The notes below the pieces were generated by a model. That model was not told where the DNA came from, made no database searches, and worked only from the letters and a program-made list of their open reading frames with translations. A program made the position numbers and the translations under genes. Of a stretch of DNA of 64,000 bases, positions 26,987-35,897 are shown piece after piece. The stretch's first letter is position 1, and the number at the start of each line of letters is the position of its first letter. Source of the DNA: Pseudoduganella guangdongensis (GTDB lineage: Bacteria; Pseudomonadota; Gammaproteobacteria; Burkholderiales; Burkholderiaceae_D); NCBI RefSeq assembly GCF_009857475.1, contig NZ_WWCJ01000018.1, positions 1 to 64,000 of the forward strand, in the 5' to 3' direction.

Positions 26987-27232
26987 TCAGTTAGCGTCCT
27001 TTAATTCCGCCTCTACTAAGAGCAGTATTTTGGACGGAGTCGTACCGAGCGCCTCCGCCAGCTTAAAAATCACCTTTAGCGCCGGCTGGTTGACACCTCG
27101 CTCAATCAGGCTGACATAGTTCCGCTCAATCCCGGCCGCAAGAGCAAGTTGCTCCTGTGTCAACCCAGCTTCCTTGCGAAGCTGGCGAAGAACCCGCCCA
27201 AATGAGACCAATGGATCCAAATCTTCTCCCAA
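26987..27232 (-). CDS. XRE-family repressor
   Basis: 81 residues, a single helix-turn-helix domain: FGRVLRQLRKEAGLTQEQLA, then AGIERNYVSLIERGVNQPALKVIFKLAEAL, the classic Cro/CI fold. The start read here is TTG 27232, which lies inside the palindrome 27225-27244, so the protein may repress its own gene. It is divergent from the membrane protein gene starting at 27307, and the 54-bp region between them holds a second AATATATTG half-site. Confidence 0.85.
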   Translation of the reverse strand: MGEDLDPLVSFGRVLRQLRKEAGLTQEQLALAAGIERNYVSLIERGVNQPALKVIFKLAEALGTTPSKILLLVEAELKDAN

Positions 27233-27244
27233 TATATTGGGAGA
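27225..27244. promoter_or_regulatory. Perfect 20-bp palindrome, likely XRE operator
   Basis: TCTCCCAATATATTGGGAGA is identical to its reverse complement and covers the start of the XRE gene. A related core, AATATATTG, recurs at 27278-27286 just before the divergent gene. The position fits autoregulation and control of the divergent pair. Confidence 0.65.
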
Positions 27245-27306
27245 AATGGTCGTCGCACAGTATCATTAAGTCTTCATAATATATTGTGAATTTTAAGGAA
27301 AGTGCA

Positions 27307-27717
27307 ATGTCGACAAGCGCTTGGGTTGAGACCCTATTAATGTACGGTGGCGGGGGAGCTCTAGTTTTATGGGTACTCTGGGCAATGCTCCAGCATGACC
27401 TCGCACAACGACGCGCTCTTGCAGGCCTTGTATCCGGTGGCTTCAAAGTCGACCACCAGATCAACAGCTCGAAAACCGTGGTGTTTGATGACACCCTTCG
27501 CGAGATGGCGATCATCGTCGGGCCGACGCTGCATCGCTACGCCTATTCCCAGATAGACACCTGGAACCATCAGTACGTTGATCGAAACGGCACCCCTATT
27601 CGAAATAAGCTTGTGATTACCGTGCTCGACACCAGGCATCCAAGACATGAAATTGATGTCTCTGCCAAAGAAGCGCAGTTGTGGATCGCCAAGATGCGCG
27701 CTATTCTGGCCCAGTAA
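27307..27717 (+). CDS. Small membrane-anchored hypothetical protein
   Basis: 136 residues from ATG 27307, which follows AAGGAAAG; the frame is open back to GTG 27286. One transmembrane segment near the N-terminus (TLLMYGGGGALVLWVLWAML) is followed by a cytoplasmic domain of about 100 residues with an alternating beta pattern (KLVITVLDTRHPRHEIDVSAKEAQLW). Family not recognised. It is divergent from the XRE repressor and probably regulated by it; the next gene follows after 19 bp. Confidence 0.6.
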   Translation: MSTSAWVETLLMYGGGGALVLWVLWAMLQHDLAQRRALAGLVSGGFKVDHQINSSKTVVFDDTLREMAIIVGPTLHRYAYSQIDTWNHQYVDRNGTPIRNKLVITVLDTRHPRHEIDVSAKEAQLWIAKMRAILAQ

Positions 27718-27736
27718 TCAACAGCGGGCTCGTGAT

Positions 27737-28186
27737 GTGAAATCTCAAGTTGCTTCTGATTCCTTTATCGATCGCTGCGCCAGTCTTGGCTTGACTCTGA
27801 ACAGGGCCAAGGAATTGGCAAGGGAAGATGATGCGAACGACGCAGATGCGTTAGCGCGTGTGCTTGGCATGGACACCCAAACGTTGCTGCCAGTCGGTGC
27901 GCGCCACTGGACCAGGATGGCAGCGCAGGGCGCCAGTGTCAGCTATCGGGAAGTGATGGATGAACGGTCTTTGGTCGAAGCCATATCGTCCGGCCAGGTC
28001 CCAACAAAGTACTTCGCGCACATTTGTATGCTCCTTGATGAAGTCCCGCTTCAAGTCGTGGTCATGGCATGCCACCAGGTTGCGCAACAGAACCACATTG
28101 CGATGGATACGGTCTGGAATAATGTCGCGATCCTGGCGCGCCTTGTTGGGGCTCGCCGAGCGAGATTCTGGAGCGCGAAAGATTAG
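27737..28186 (+). CDS. Hypothetical protein
   Basis: 149 residues from GTG 27737; the open frame reaches back to 27647 but would overlap the preceding gene. It has an N-terminal helical segment (RCASLGLTLNRAKELAREDDANDADALARVL) and a helical C-terminus rich in hydrophobic residues (EVPLQVVVMACHQVAQQ). No recognised domain. It is probably co-transcribed with the membrane protein gene, and together they may form a small two-gene module under XRE control. Confidence 0.5.
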   Translation: MKSQVASDSFIDRCASLGLTLNRAKELAREDDANDADALARVLGMDTQTLLPVGARHWTRMAAQGASVSYREVMDERSLVEAISSGQVPTKYFAHICMLLDEVPLQVVVMACHQVAQQNHIAMDTVWNNVAILARLVGARRARFWSAKD

Positions 28187-28354
28187 ATGCTGGGGGCTTG
28201 TGAGTAATCGAAAACTCAAGCGGCGATTAGTTCACCGGCGCCGTGCACTTTGAGTCCGCGCCCTTGGCGCCTTCCGATTCACTGTAGAGGATTGCGTCTG
28301 GCTCAATATGAAATCTGTTGGCCGCGAGTATGGCAGCTCGGCTTGGCCAGCTAA

Positions 28355-29899
28355 TTAATTGGGATGGCTTTCCGGTAAGCCAAATATTTCATCAAGTGTG
28401 AGGTAGCAGCAATCCTTGTATCGGCTTAGCTTCTTCCGACTCAAGAGCAAACTGTCTTTACTGATGTCCGCAGTTGCCAGGTGCAAGTAGCATTCAATCT
28501 CTCGGTTTGCACTATCCATCAACCCACAAATGACGAAATCGGCATGGGCGCCGCAGGTCAAAGGCACACGCCAGCGCCGGCATCCGTCTTCACATCTTCT
28601 GTAAGAGGCTACGGAGACTTTGACGGACAGGCGGCCATTAAGGCGAAGGACATTCCAAACCGACGTACGGACAGCTTTAGCACCGGCGCGTGTTGCCAGG
28701 CTTAGGACGTCAATGATCAAAGAATCTATGAGGATTCGGACGCTCCTTAAAGCAAGTGCTCCCGTGGATGTATTCTCGGTTGGCAATCCTGCGGCTGCGA
28801 ACGCATTCATATAGGTTCCAAACATGCGATACATCGTATTTTTCTTTGGGAGGGGAGATGCGTTGCAAAGCTTGGCGTTAATCGTTCCATGCTGCTGGAA
28901 CACCTCCCGTATTTGTGCGAGCACTTTTTCACGTTCTGGGCCGGCGGCACGGCGCCGACGGATGGACATCGCGGCTTCAAATAATTCTCGTGAAACCATC
29001 GGCTCAAGTGCGTTTTTGCAATGCACCCAGTCCTCTTCCGGATTTGCCGCCACTTTGCTTCGCAGCCGGCGTGTGGTCTGATTGAAAATCAGCTCGCCAC
29101 AATACCTTGGGTTGATCAGAATTCTTCGTACATCCACGGGATCCCAATGGTTGCCTAGGTGTGTAAGATGCCCTTCCGAGCAAAGCTGTTTGGCGATACG
29201 GCTATCCGTCCATTCCTTGTAAACATACAGATGATAGATGCGCCGAACAATTTCAACTTCCTCCGGTGGCCCAAGGTGGAGCGCGACGCGATCTGTCGCG
29301 ACAGGCTTCCTTTCACCGAACTCCAATGCTTGCTTGATCTCGCCGTCCTTGGATACAGGGATCCGGCGTAATCCGTAACCTGGACGTCCACCTTGCTTGT
29401 ATCCCATTTGCGAGAAGCGGCATTGTGCGTGTAGGACCTTCGCACCCAGCTCACGGCTATACTCTGCCGCCATTATGCGCTTCATACCCTTCATGAGCGA
29501 GTACATCGGGGAACCGTCGTCAATGAAATGTTCGGCACAGTAAATTACTTGAACACCCGCTCGGCGGCAGATGAATTCGTAATGAGCGCTTTCATCGATA
29601 TCCTGGAAGCGGCCCCATCGGCTTACGTCATATACCAGAATTGTGTCGAAGCCGGCGGTGCCTGATTGGACGTCTGAGATGAGGTCCTGCAGCCCATCGC
29701 GGCCGTTGATGCAAAGCCCGCTTTTGCCGGCGTCTGCATACATCCTAACAATCTCGAACCCGTTCTCATCGGCGTAGTTGTTTAGCCGATCCATCTGGTG
29801 CTGGATGGAGTGGTCTTGTGGGATGCTGGACATGCGCACGTACATTGCAGCGCGCCGTGCACTAGACTTGGGTGAAGCTGAGACAGACTTGGTTTCCAC
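28355..29899 (-). CDS. Large serine recombinase
   Basis: 514 residues from GTG 29899, downstream of AGGGGA; the frame is open to TTG 29911. The resolvase domain is complete: AAMYVRMSSIPQDHSIQHQ (catalytic Ser in RMSS, about 24-25), YADAGKSG, LVYDVSRWGR and the HFIDDGSPM...KGMKRIMAAEYSRELGAKV helix. It is followed by a recombinase domain (WDPVDVRRILINPRYCGELIF) and a long C-terminal region. Family members integrate or excise DNA at short att sites. I found no matching att core repeats by eye. It may be a cargo-swapping recombinase within the transposon, or a remnant of a nested integrative element. A small gene is encoded just upstream. Confidence 0.85.
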   Translation of the reverse strand: METKSVSASPKSSARRAAMYVRMSSIPQDHSIQHQMDRLNNYADENGFEIVRMYADAGKSGLCINGRDGLQDLISDVQSGTAGFDTILVYDVSRWGRFQDIDESAHYEFICRRAGVQVIYCAEHFIDDGSPMYSLMKGMKRIMAAEYSRELGAKVLHAQCRFSQMGYKQGGRPGYGLRRIPVSKDGEIKQALEFGERKPVATDRVALHLGPPEEVEIVRRIYHLYVYKEWTDSRIAKQLCSEGHLTHLGNHWDPVDVRRILINPRYCGELIFNQTTRRLRSKVAANPEEDWVHCKNALEPMVSRELFEAAMSIRRRRAAGPEREKVLAQIREVFQQHGTINAKLCNASPLPKKNTMYRMFGTYMNAFAAAGLPTENTSTGALALRSVRILIDSLIIDVLSLATRAGAKAVRTSVWNVLRLNGRLSVKVSVASYRRCEDGCRRWRVPLTCGAHADFVICGLMDSANREIECYLHLATADISKDSLLLSRKKLSRYKDCCYLTLDEIFGLPESHPN

Positions 29900-29928
29900 G
29901 CATCCCCTCAACGGCGTTGGGTATTGTC

Positions 29929-30135
29929 CTAGTCGTCAGTCACATAGTGCACTCTTGCGTCCTCCGGAATTGCGGAAAGGAACGCTACGAGCATTGCGCT
30001 TCGATGTTCTGCGACAAACGCATCGGCAAAATTACGTCCGTGGCTGCTCTCAAGTGTCACATGCACGACGACAAATGCCGTCCTAATGTCAGCAATGGCG
30101 AGATCCAGCGGTGTCGGTGCGAGCGCTTGGTTCAT
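29929..30135 (-). CDS. Small hypothetical protein upstream of the recombinase
   Basis: 68 residues. ATG 30135 follows a perfect GGGAGGA at 5-nt spacing, which makes it more convincing than other short frames nearby. Contents: LDLAIADIRTAFVVVHVTLESSHGRNFADAF, no recognised domain. It is 29 bp upstream of the recombinase start and on the same strand, so it is likely part of the same transcript and could be a directionality factor, which is a guess. Confidence 0.5.
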   Translation of the reverse strand: MNQALAPTPLDLAIADIRTAFVVVHVTLESSHGRNFADAFVAEHRSAMLVAFLSAIPEDARVHYVTDD

Positions 30136-30136
30136 C

Positions 30137-30570
30137 CTGATCCTCCCTTGGAAAATTCAGAATAGCACCTGAAACTACATGAGATTTGAGATTTCGCAAG
30201 ACCTCGTCGGATTGGAGGCCTCGCTGCGGAGATGGCAACTATGGGACTTAGAATGAAAGCAGCGCTAGGGACTAGGCTACCCGCAGTTTTATCATCGGCC
30301 AGAACGACGGCATCGACTCAGTGCTGCGGTGTGAAGGTGCACGGTGTAGGCGGATCGACACTTTCGTTGGCTCCAAGCCTATGCCGCACAACAAGAAAAT
30401 TCTCGCATTAGCGCTGAGGCGGGAAGCAAATGTCTGCAAATCGCAATTCGGGCGCCGTTCTTTCAAATCTCAGCAGGTCTGACCGCTCAGCGCTATTGAT
30501 CGCATCCTTGGATCGGAATACCGCAAAGGATGCCTTCCAAGCTCTCTAGCTATGTCCCGGCTACACTTTT
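30137..30570. other. Intergenic region, no gene seen
   Basis: About 430 bp between the recombinase locus and the phosphoribosyltransferase-like gene. I see no gene, RNA or clear terminator. It holds the promoter for the small gene at 29929-30135 and the recombinase, and the 3' flank of the 30571 gene. Confidence 0.3.
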
Positions 30571-32022
30571 CTAGACAGTGTCACCCAGAGCAATTCGCAT
30601 GACGAGGCGCTCATGAAATGAACGGACGACATCGTTGTATTGTAGTGCGTAGGCAGCATAGGCATGATCCCGAGATGGCCTAGGCCTTACTTGCGAATGC
30701 GATGCGGCAAAAGTCTCATCGAATGCTCTCCAGAGGACGTAAGCTTCGTCAGAGCGGAGTTTTGCTTGTGCAAGTTCAAGAAACGTCGTGCGGAGCCAAT
30801 CCCACCTCTGCTTGACTTCCTCTTCGTCGATGCCTTCGACCAAACCTGTGAAATCGGCAGGGTACGCCTCGCGAGCTCGTGCATCCAACGTCAACCGAAC
30901 CTCGTCTATGTTGAGCTGATTGGACAGGTTAGAGAAAACCTCCTCCCTAAGACCTGCAGCGAATGCATAGGACGCTCCTGTGGTATCTTTTTGCCATGCC
31001 TTGTGCAAGTACTTCGCCAGTGCACTGGTGGGTTTAGTGAGGTCATTGAGCGTGTGAAACAGGTGATCGATAAGGTTAAAGATTAGATTGACCTTCCGCT
31101 TTCCCGCCACCAGGTCCGTCTCTCCCCAAATCACTGGCGACTCCCAATAAACAGGCGCTCCAGCATCGATGCGGAAAGCGGGCAGGATGGGAAAATTGAC
31201 GAACGTGTGTGGGTAGCCAAATAGTTGTTCAGCTTTGCTCGCTCTACTTCTAACCCGCTTCAGTTGATCTGGGGAAGTTTCGGACTTCATTGGATCATTA
31301 AACGCCATTGCGATCGGCAAAACCCGACCAGGGAATTTCTTCGATAGTGCGTCAAAAGTCTTCACAAAGCGCGTGCCTGTAATGACGTCATCTGCAAAGA
31401 CGACCAAGTCACCAGGATCGACATCGCTCGAAAGCGATCCCGCTGAGTCCGAGACTGTCCACCCGGCGCCAGCCCGATCATTTCTTGGCGCGTTCCATGT
31501 AACGACTTGGGTGGACAAGCCCGCACGGCCAGCAAGCGAATGAAGAACGGCAACTGGGACGCAGTTCCCTAATGGTGACTCTATCAGAACCACACGTTTC
31601 CAAGCTTGTTTGATAAGCCAATTGACTAGCTCATGGCAAACCTGCCTCAGCTTTTCGAATTGCGGATAGCCAGCGTCATAGAGTGCATCTGCACCGACCT
31701 GTAGCAACCGTACTGCAACCGGATCGGCCTGTGCTGTGCGCAACGGTTCGCGGATGAGTATTGGCATGGCAAGCGCTTGCGCCGCCCAGAACTTCTTCGC
31801 GGTCTTGGCACGAGAACCTTGGTCGCTGACCGAAACGACCCTTTGTGTCCAAATGGCGAGTTGCTCAAGTTCCCCGTTTCTAAAGGGCTTCTTGGAGTAA
31901 TGATCGATTTCTTCTGGCGAAGCCCCGAGAAGTTCGGCAAGAGGCGCTATTAACGGTCGGGCAGCGCCGTTTGGTGCAAGCGCAAAGCGCCACTCTAGAT
32001 AAGCGGATGTACCAAAGGTCAT
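30571..32022 (-). CDS. Phosphoribosyltransferase-like protein
   Basis: 483 residues from ATG 32022, preceded by GGAGAAG. The centre (about 150-255) has the type I PRTase pattern: WKRVVLIESPLGNCVPVAVLHSLA (pyrophosphate-loop region) and DLVVFADDVITGTRF, a close match to the PRPP-binding motif (two acidic residues followed by TG-T). The N-terminal 140 residues and the C-terminal helical region are unassigned. No signal peptide. PRTase-like proteins occur as effectors or helpers in bacterial conflict loci, but the natural substrate here is unknown and a transfer reaction other than nucleotide salvage is possible. It lies alone on the minus strand, downstream of the lipoprotein-protease operon. 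Confidence 0.65.
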   Translation of the reverse strand: MTFGTSAYLEWRFALAPNGAARPLIAPLAELLGASPEEIDHYSKKPFRNGELEQLAIWTQRVVSVSDQGSRAKTAKKFWAAQALAMPILIREPLRTAQADPVAVRLLQVGADALYDAGYPQFEKLRQVCHELVNWLIKQAWKRVVLIESPLGNCVPVAVLHSLAGRAGLSTQVVTWNAPRNDRAGAGWTVSDSAGSLSSDVDPGDLVVFADDVITGTRFVKTFDALSKKFPGRVLPIAMAFNDPMKSETSPDQLKRVRSRASKAEQLFGYPHTFVNFPILPAFRIDAGAPVYWESPVIWGETDLVAGKRKVNLIFNLIDHLFHTLNDLTKPTSALAKYLHKAWQKDTTGASYAFAAGLREEVFSNLSNQLNIDEVRLTLDARAREAYPADFTGLVEGIDEEEVKQRWDWLRTTFLELAQAKLRSDEAYVLWRAFDETFAASHSQVRPRPSRDHAYAAYALQYNDVVRSFHERLVMRIALGDTV

Positions 32023-32343
32023 TTCTTCTCCGAACAGTAAAACTAAGTGCAATATTCACCCGCTGGGGGCTGCCAATCTCCACTCAGCAATTTCCAGTTA
32101 TTTCAAATGAAACATGCGTGATATCTAAAGTTGCACTGCAAAACAAAGCTTAAAAAGTTTGCTCTGTAGCAATTATACAGAAGAAGATATAGGGTGGCGG
32201 AAACTGGTTAGGTTCCGACATCTACAGTTAAGTCGGGAAAATCTTCAATGAGCAGGGCTTCCACAAGCGAAACGAGATAGCTGTTGAATTGATATGCTAC
32301 TAAGCAATTCGCTACACGATGAGATTGGGCGCGCACCGAAAAT

Positions 32344-32366
32344 AAAGGGCTGCTAAGCAGCCCTTT
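32344..32366 (-). terminator. Intrinsic terminator of the lipoprotein-protease operon
   Basis: AAAGGGCTGC (32344-32353) and GCAGCCCTTT (32357-32366) form a 10-bp stem with a TAA loop. Read on the minus strand it is followed by T residues (TTATTTTC). It lies directly after the stop of the trypsin-like gene. Confidence 0.8.
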
Positions 32367-32370
32367 ACAA

Positions 32371-33252
32371 CTATTTAATCATGGCAGACAGATCGCGAAA
32401 AATGTCGGGCGTTATTCGTATCCCCATATTGTCTGGGCAGGTCCCATACGCATGTACTGCCACAACAGTCCTGTTGCCGTCTTTATCGAAAGCAAAAATG
32501 GGACTTCCGCTTTGTCCTCCTTCCGTGTCAAGCCCATAGGCCAAAACGCGAGGTTTCACTGCGGTAAGCCGACTTGCATTAAACCACATCGTTCCAAACT
32601 GCTTGTCGACTGGGTAACCCGCGTTGTTAACTAACAGATTGGCAAGTTCAACGTCGGACAGTGCCGCAAATCCGAACCAGCCAAGCCGTTGGCCAAAAGC
32701 ATTCTTCGTGTATATAACACCAATATCATATTCACGATCCTTGTTGGCCTTCCATCGAGGATGTACAGCGAAGGACTTGGAAACTTCATAGCCGTAAGGC
32801 GCGACGTCGCCTGTACGTCCTGGTGTTATCCATACTTGAACAGCTTGCTGGCCTGAGTCTACATCTAGCAAATTATGACCTGCGGTTACTATCGTATGGG
32901 GGCCTGCAAGCCAGCCAGTGCCGAGAATCCTCGCATTATGAAGTCCATCTACCACAAGTTGACAAACGCATCTCCAAGGCAAGGCTGTCGTATTTGGGAC
33001 CAACACTCTATCATCTTGGCCACAGGCGGACTGGGGCGCTGCGAACTGAAGATCGCCGGCGTCGAATACCATAGTCGATCGTAACTGGCGTGGAACGCGA
33101 CCTCCGCTGAATCCCACTGTAAGCGCTCGTTCCACATCAAACCCCGGGACCGATTCCAATCTTCCCCCATTGTTAGTTTCGATCATGTTACAGGGGCGAT
33201 ATAGGCTCTGTACCGCGCCCTTCTGGTTATTGTTTTTTTTCGGGGAGGCCAT
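32371..33252 (-). CDS. Trypsin/V8-like serine protease
   Basis: 293 residues from ATG 33252, preceded by GGAG at good spacing; ATG 33276 is an alternative. The triad is complete: GTGWLAGPHTIVTAGHNLLDV (His), DREYDIGVIYT (Asp) and EGGQSGSPIFAF (Ser), which resembles the glutamyl-endopeptidase (V8) group more than DegP. There is no signal peptide in the MASPKKNNNQKG N-terminus, so it may be cytoplasmic, unlike typical V8 enzymes. It follows the lipoprotein gene, whose end it overlaps by 26 bp. This is the third trypsin-fold protease in the element. Confidence 0.75.
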   Translation of the reverse strand: MASPKKNNNQKGAVQSLYRPCNMIETNNGGRLESVPGFDVERALTVGFSGGRVPRQLRSTMVFDAGDLQFAAPQSACGQDDRVLVPNTTALPWRCVCQLVVDGLHNARILGTGWLAGPHTIVTAGHNLLDVDSGQQAVQVWITPGRTGDVAPYGYEVSKSFAVHPRWKANKDREYDIGVIYTKNAFGQRLGWFGFAALSDVELANLLVNNAGYPVDKQFGTMWFNASRLTAVKPRVLAYGLDTEGGQSGSPIFAFDKDGNRTVVAVHAYGTCPDNMGIRITPDIFRDLSAMIK

Positions 33253-34483
33253 TTTTTGCTCCAATCTGTCCGTCATTGCTCGGGTTCTTAAGTGGCTTTT
33301 TCCCTTGTGCAGGCTTCTGGTTGTCTGGCTTGGCGTCAACCACCGGCTGCACCGCACCTGGCGGGGTGCCATTGAAATCAGGTACGGATGGGGTTGCCGG
33401 GTCTCCGATTGTCATAACGAGCAAACGCCCAGCCTGGCCGCCAAGAAGCGCGCTTTCCTTTTTGGATAGTGCTTCAAGAGCCTCGGCAATCTCTTTGCGC
33501 CGCTTTACTTCAGCAAGGTCTTGTTCGAGAAGGCTTACCTCAGCTTTGGAGGTGTCTATCTTCAGTTGGATTACTTTGGTTACTACATCTGCCATCGTGC
33601 TCACTACGTCAAGTGGAGCCTTGACGAACGCAAGTGCGCTGCTGGGTCGGTCGCGTTCGTATTCTGAGACTATGCCGTCTTGTAGGGTCAGCGTATGTTT
33701 AACCTGAACAAATGGCGCTCGATCAAGCGCGAGAGTCATTATCGGTCCGCCGTTTGGAAGATTTACCAGGGACACTTTGGAATTTCCCAAGAGAGTGGCA
33801 TGTATCTCATAGGGGATTGTGCCTCTATGGCAAATGCCAATGTCGCAGGCAGTCAAGTCCGTTATCCCTGATGATTTCAGAGTTCTGCTCCCGACCACCG
33901 GGCTTACAGAGATGGAGAAGTTGTCCGCTGCACCTGGCCTGTATTGGTTGCATTCAGGTAACTGGGGATTCTTGGGGTCTTTGCAGGCTTCAGCAAAAAA
34001 CCTCGCAAGTGCCTGATTAACCTGATTTTCGAGGGGCTGCTTTTGCTTACTGTTAAAAGTGGCCGGATCAATTAAGATTTGGATCACTGATGTAGGTGGA
34101 ATGGGCGCCGCCTCCGCCACTGCAAACGCAACGGCATTCTTGATTACATCAAGCGTCTCATCTTTACTGGTCACCGTCACGCTTTTGAGTAGTGAAGTCT
34201 TCGGGTCAACAACTATTTTGGCTGTGTCCGAACTAAACCAATTAACATTGGGATTTAAAGCGAATTCATAATCTGTATCGCCCATATATACAGGATCAAG
34301 CAGTTCTATTTTCATTGATCCGGAGGAAACTGTTACGGTTAGCGGAACTAACGCTTTTGGCAGCATATAGAACTGTCCCTGATTAAGCGCCGACCTGTCG
34401 ACTGGCTTCGATCCGTAAATCGTGCAGCCACTGAGAAACATCGCGAGAGCGCAAGCCAAAGGAAGATAAAGTGATCTTTTCAT
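33227..34483 (-). CDS. Lipoprotein with coiled-coil segment, hypothetical
   Basis: 418 residues. The signal peptide ends in a lipobox (MFLSGC, Cys about 20), so it should be membrane-anchored. A beta-rich domain (about 40-290) is followed by a helical, probably coiled-coil segment (VTKVIQLKIDTSKAEVSLLEQDLAEVKRRKEIAEALEALSKKES, about 300-345) and a Pro/Lys-rich tail. ATG 34483 follows AGGGGG. It shares an operon with the trypsin-like protease downstream. Family not recognised; the protease may be its partner or processor. Confidence 0.65.
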   Translation of the reverse strand: MKRSLYLPLACALAMFLSGCTIYGSKPVDRSALNQGQFYMLPKALVPLTVTVSSGSMKIELLDPVYMGDTDYEFALNPNVNWFSSDTAKIVVDPKTSLLKSVTVTSKDETLDVIKNAVAFAVAEAAPIPPTSVIQILIDPATFNSKQKQPLENQVNQALARFFAEACKDPKNPQLPECNQYRPGAADNFSISVSPVVGSRTLKSSGITDLTACDIGICHRGTIPYEIHATLLGNSKVSLVNLPNGGPIMTLALDRAPFVQVKHTLTLQDGIVSEYERDRPSSALAFVKAPLDVVSTMADVVTKVIQLKIDTSKAEVSLLEQDLAEVKRRKEIAEALEALSKKESALLGGQAGRLLVMTIGDPATPSVPDFNGTPPGAVQPVVDAKPDNQKPAQGKKPLKNPSNDGQIGAKNGLPEKKQ

Positions 34484-34630
34484 GCAATGCCCCCTAAATA
34501 TTGAATTGTTTATACGAAATCCAATACTGATGAGATTCCTCTAGAAAAAGTCTATCAAATTATCACTTTGTCATCTGCAGGCAACAATCATGACGATTGA
34601 TTTTTTAGATCGCACTTGGCAAGAGGATAG

Positions 34631-34840
34631 TTGGAGACTTCGACGGCAGTGCTTCGCACGGAGCAGTTACTTGGATTTTCCAAGCAAATCAATCTTTTAC
34701 GAATCTGCGAAGGCTCGAGTCTCATCTACTCTGAAAAGATTTCACTTTCTATGACAGAATTCTCGCGTTCTGTCCCGACGCTTAAGAGGCAAGGTAATTT
34801 GGTGTCCCAACTAATTCGAATGGAGTCACAGCAAGGATGA
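34631..34840 (+). CDS. Small hypothetical protein, possible leader of the membrane protein gene
   Basis: 69 residues from TTG 34631, which is preceded by AGAGGA. It has no recognised domain (helical segments TEQLLGFSKQINLLRI, TEFSRSVPTLKRQGNLVSQLI). Its stop TGA lies within the ATG of the next gene (ATGA at 34837-34840), so translation of the two would be coupled. A rare start codon and the lack of homology information keep this tentative. Confidence 0.4.
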   Translation: METSTAVLRTEQLLGFSKQINLLRICEGSSLIYSEKISLSMTEFSRSVPTLKRQGNLVSQLIRMESQQG

Positions 34841-35802
34841 AGGAACAAGAAGAAAAAAGCGTAGAAAAGCCTGATTTCGAAATGATGTTTCCCGGGTGGA
34901 GCTTCATCCGTCGGCACTTATTTGAGATCGTAGCGTTGGCAATACCATTAATTGGAATTGTCGGTTTTGCCGCCGGCACCTCGTTTCTTGAGGGGTGGAG
35001 TAAGGCTGCGGGGATTGGAAGCAATCTTTTCCCAGTGGGCGTGAACGAGACAATCTTGTTAGGCTTGAAGTTGACTCGGCCTTGGGCCTACAGCGGTGGC
35101 CTACTTGCCGTTATCGTTGCCTACTTCTATTTGACTGAGGTGATTACCGAATGGGAGCGGGCAAAGTGGGGCCGAGAAACTCATTGGCAGCGATGGCAAA
35201 GGATTAAGCTTGCTAGAGCCGCGAGCTCTGCCCGAAAGCTAGGTGAAATCCATGATCGGCTGACCGATCCATCAAATAGCGCATGGAGAAGTCTTGGACC
35301 AAGGCGGCGCTGGGGGCGTAAGGAGCCAACGGTGAGCCTAAGAGCGAAGCGTTGGCGCAGGTTTGGCATGCGCACAATTGGGCTCGTGTTGTTCCTTTTT
35401 GCCATTGCTTTGACGCTTTTCTTCCATTTTTTACTGAAAGTTTTCATTATCGAAGAAGCTCACGTGGAAGGAGTGAGGCGCTACGGGCAACTCTATGTAG
35501 CAATCACCGGTAAGTTGCCGCTTAATTTTTACGACAAGCTCTCGCAAGCCCAGTTGCAGCAATTTGCGTGTGCAGGCAATGAGCTCTTGTGGCATTACAG
35601 ATCGGTCGAGCTTTCGGTAGGCAATGGCGCTTCAGTTGCTAAGCAACAGGCGTACATTATTCACAGTACGGACAAACTATTCTTCCTGCTGGATAAAGAC
35701 GGCTCTCGATTGCATTCGTTTGGCGATGAGCCGTACAGCCTCCGTGAGAGTTCCAATAGGCCAGTCTCTGCTTGGATCAAGACTTGCGTGCAGTCCTCGT
35801 AG
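34837..35802 (+). CDS. Membrane protein, hypothetical
   Basis: 321 residues. Three likely transmembrane segments: about 30-50 (LFEIVALAIPLIGIVGFAAG), 85-105 (AYSGGLLAVIVAYFYL) and 185-205 (TIGLVLFLFAIALTLFFHFLL). Between the second and third is a basic cytoplasmic loop with many Arg and Trp residues (RWQRIKLARAASSARK, RRRWGRKE). The C-terminal ~110 residues are probably soluble. Family not recognised. It is divergent from the lipoprotein-protease operon and may belong to the same envelope-associated module. Confidence 0.6.
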   Translation: MKEQEEKSVEKPDFEMMFPGWSFIRRHLFEIVALAIPLIGIVGFAAGTSFLEGWSKAAGIGSNLFPVGVNETILLGLKLTRPWAYSGGLLAVIVAYFYLTEVITEWERAKWGRETHWQRWQRIKLARAASSARKLGEIHDRLTDPSNSAWRSLGPRRRWGRKEPTVSLRAKRWRRFGMRTIGLVLFLFAIALTLFFHFLLKVFIIEEAHVEGVRRYGQLYVAITGKLPLNFYDKLSQAQLQQFACAGNELLWHYRSVELSVGNGASVAKQQAYIIHSTDKLFFLLDKDGSRLHSFGDEPYSLRESSNRPVSAWIKTCVQSS

Positions 35803-35897
35803 TTTTGAAGAACCGGCAGGATCTGACTTGATGGCACCATCTAATCCACCGAACAAGGATGTCTGCCAACGTGCTGGCGCAGTAGGACTGATTGCCT

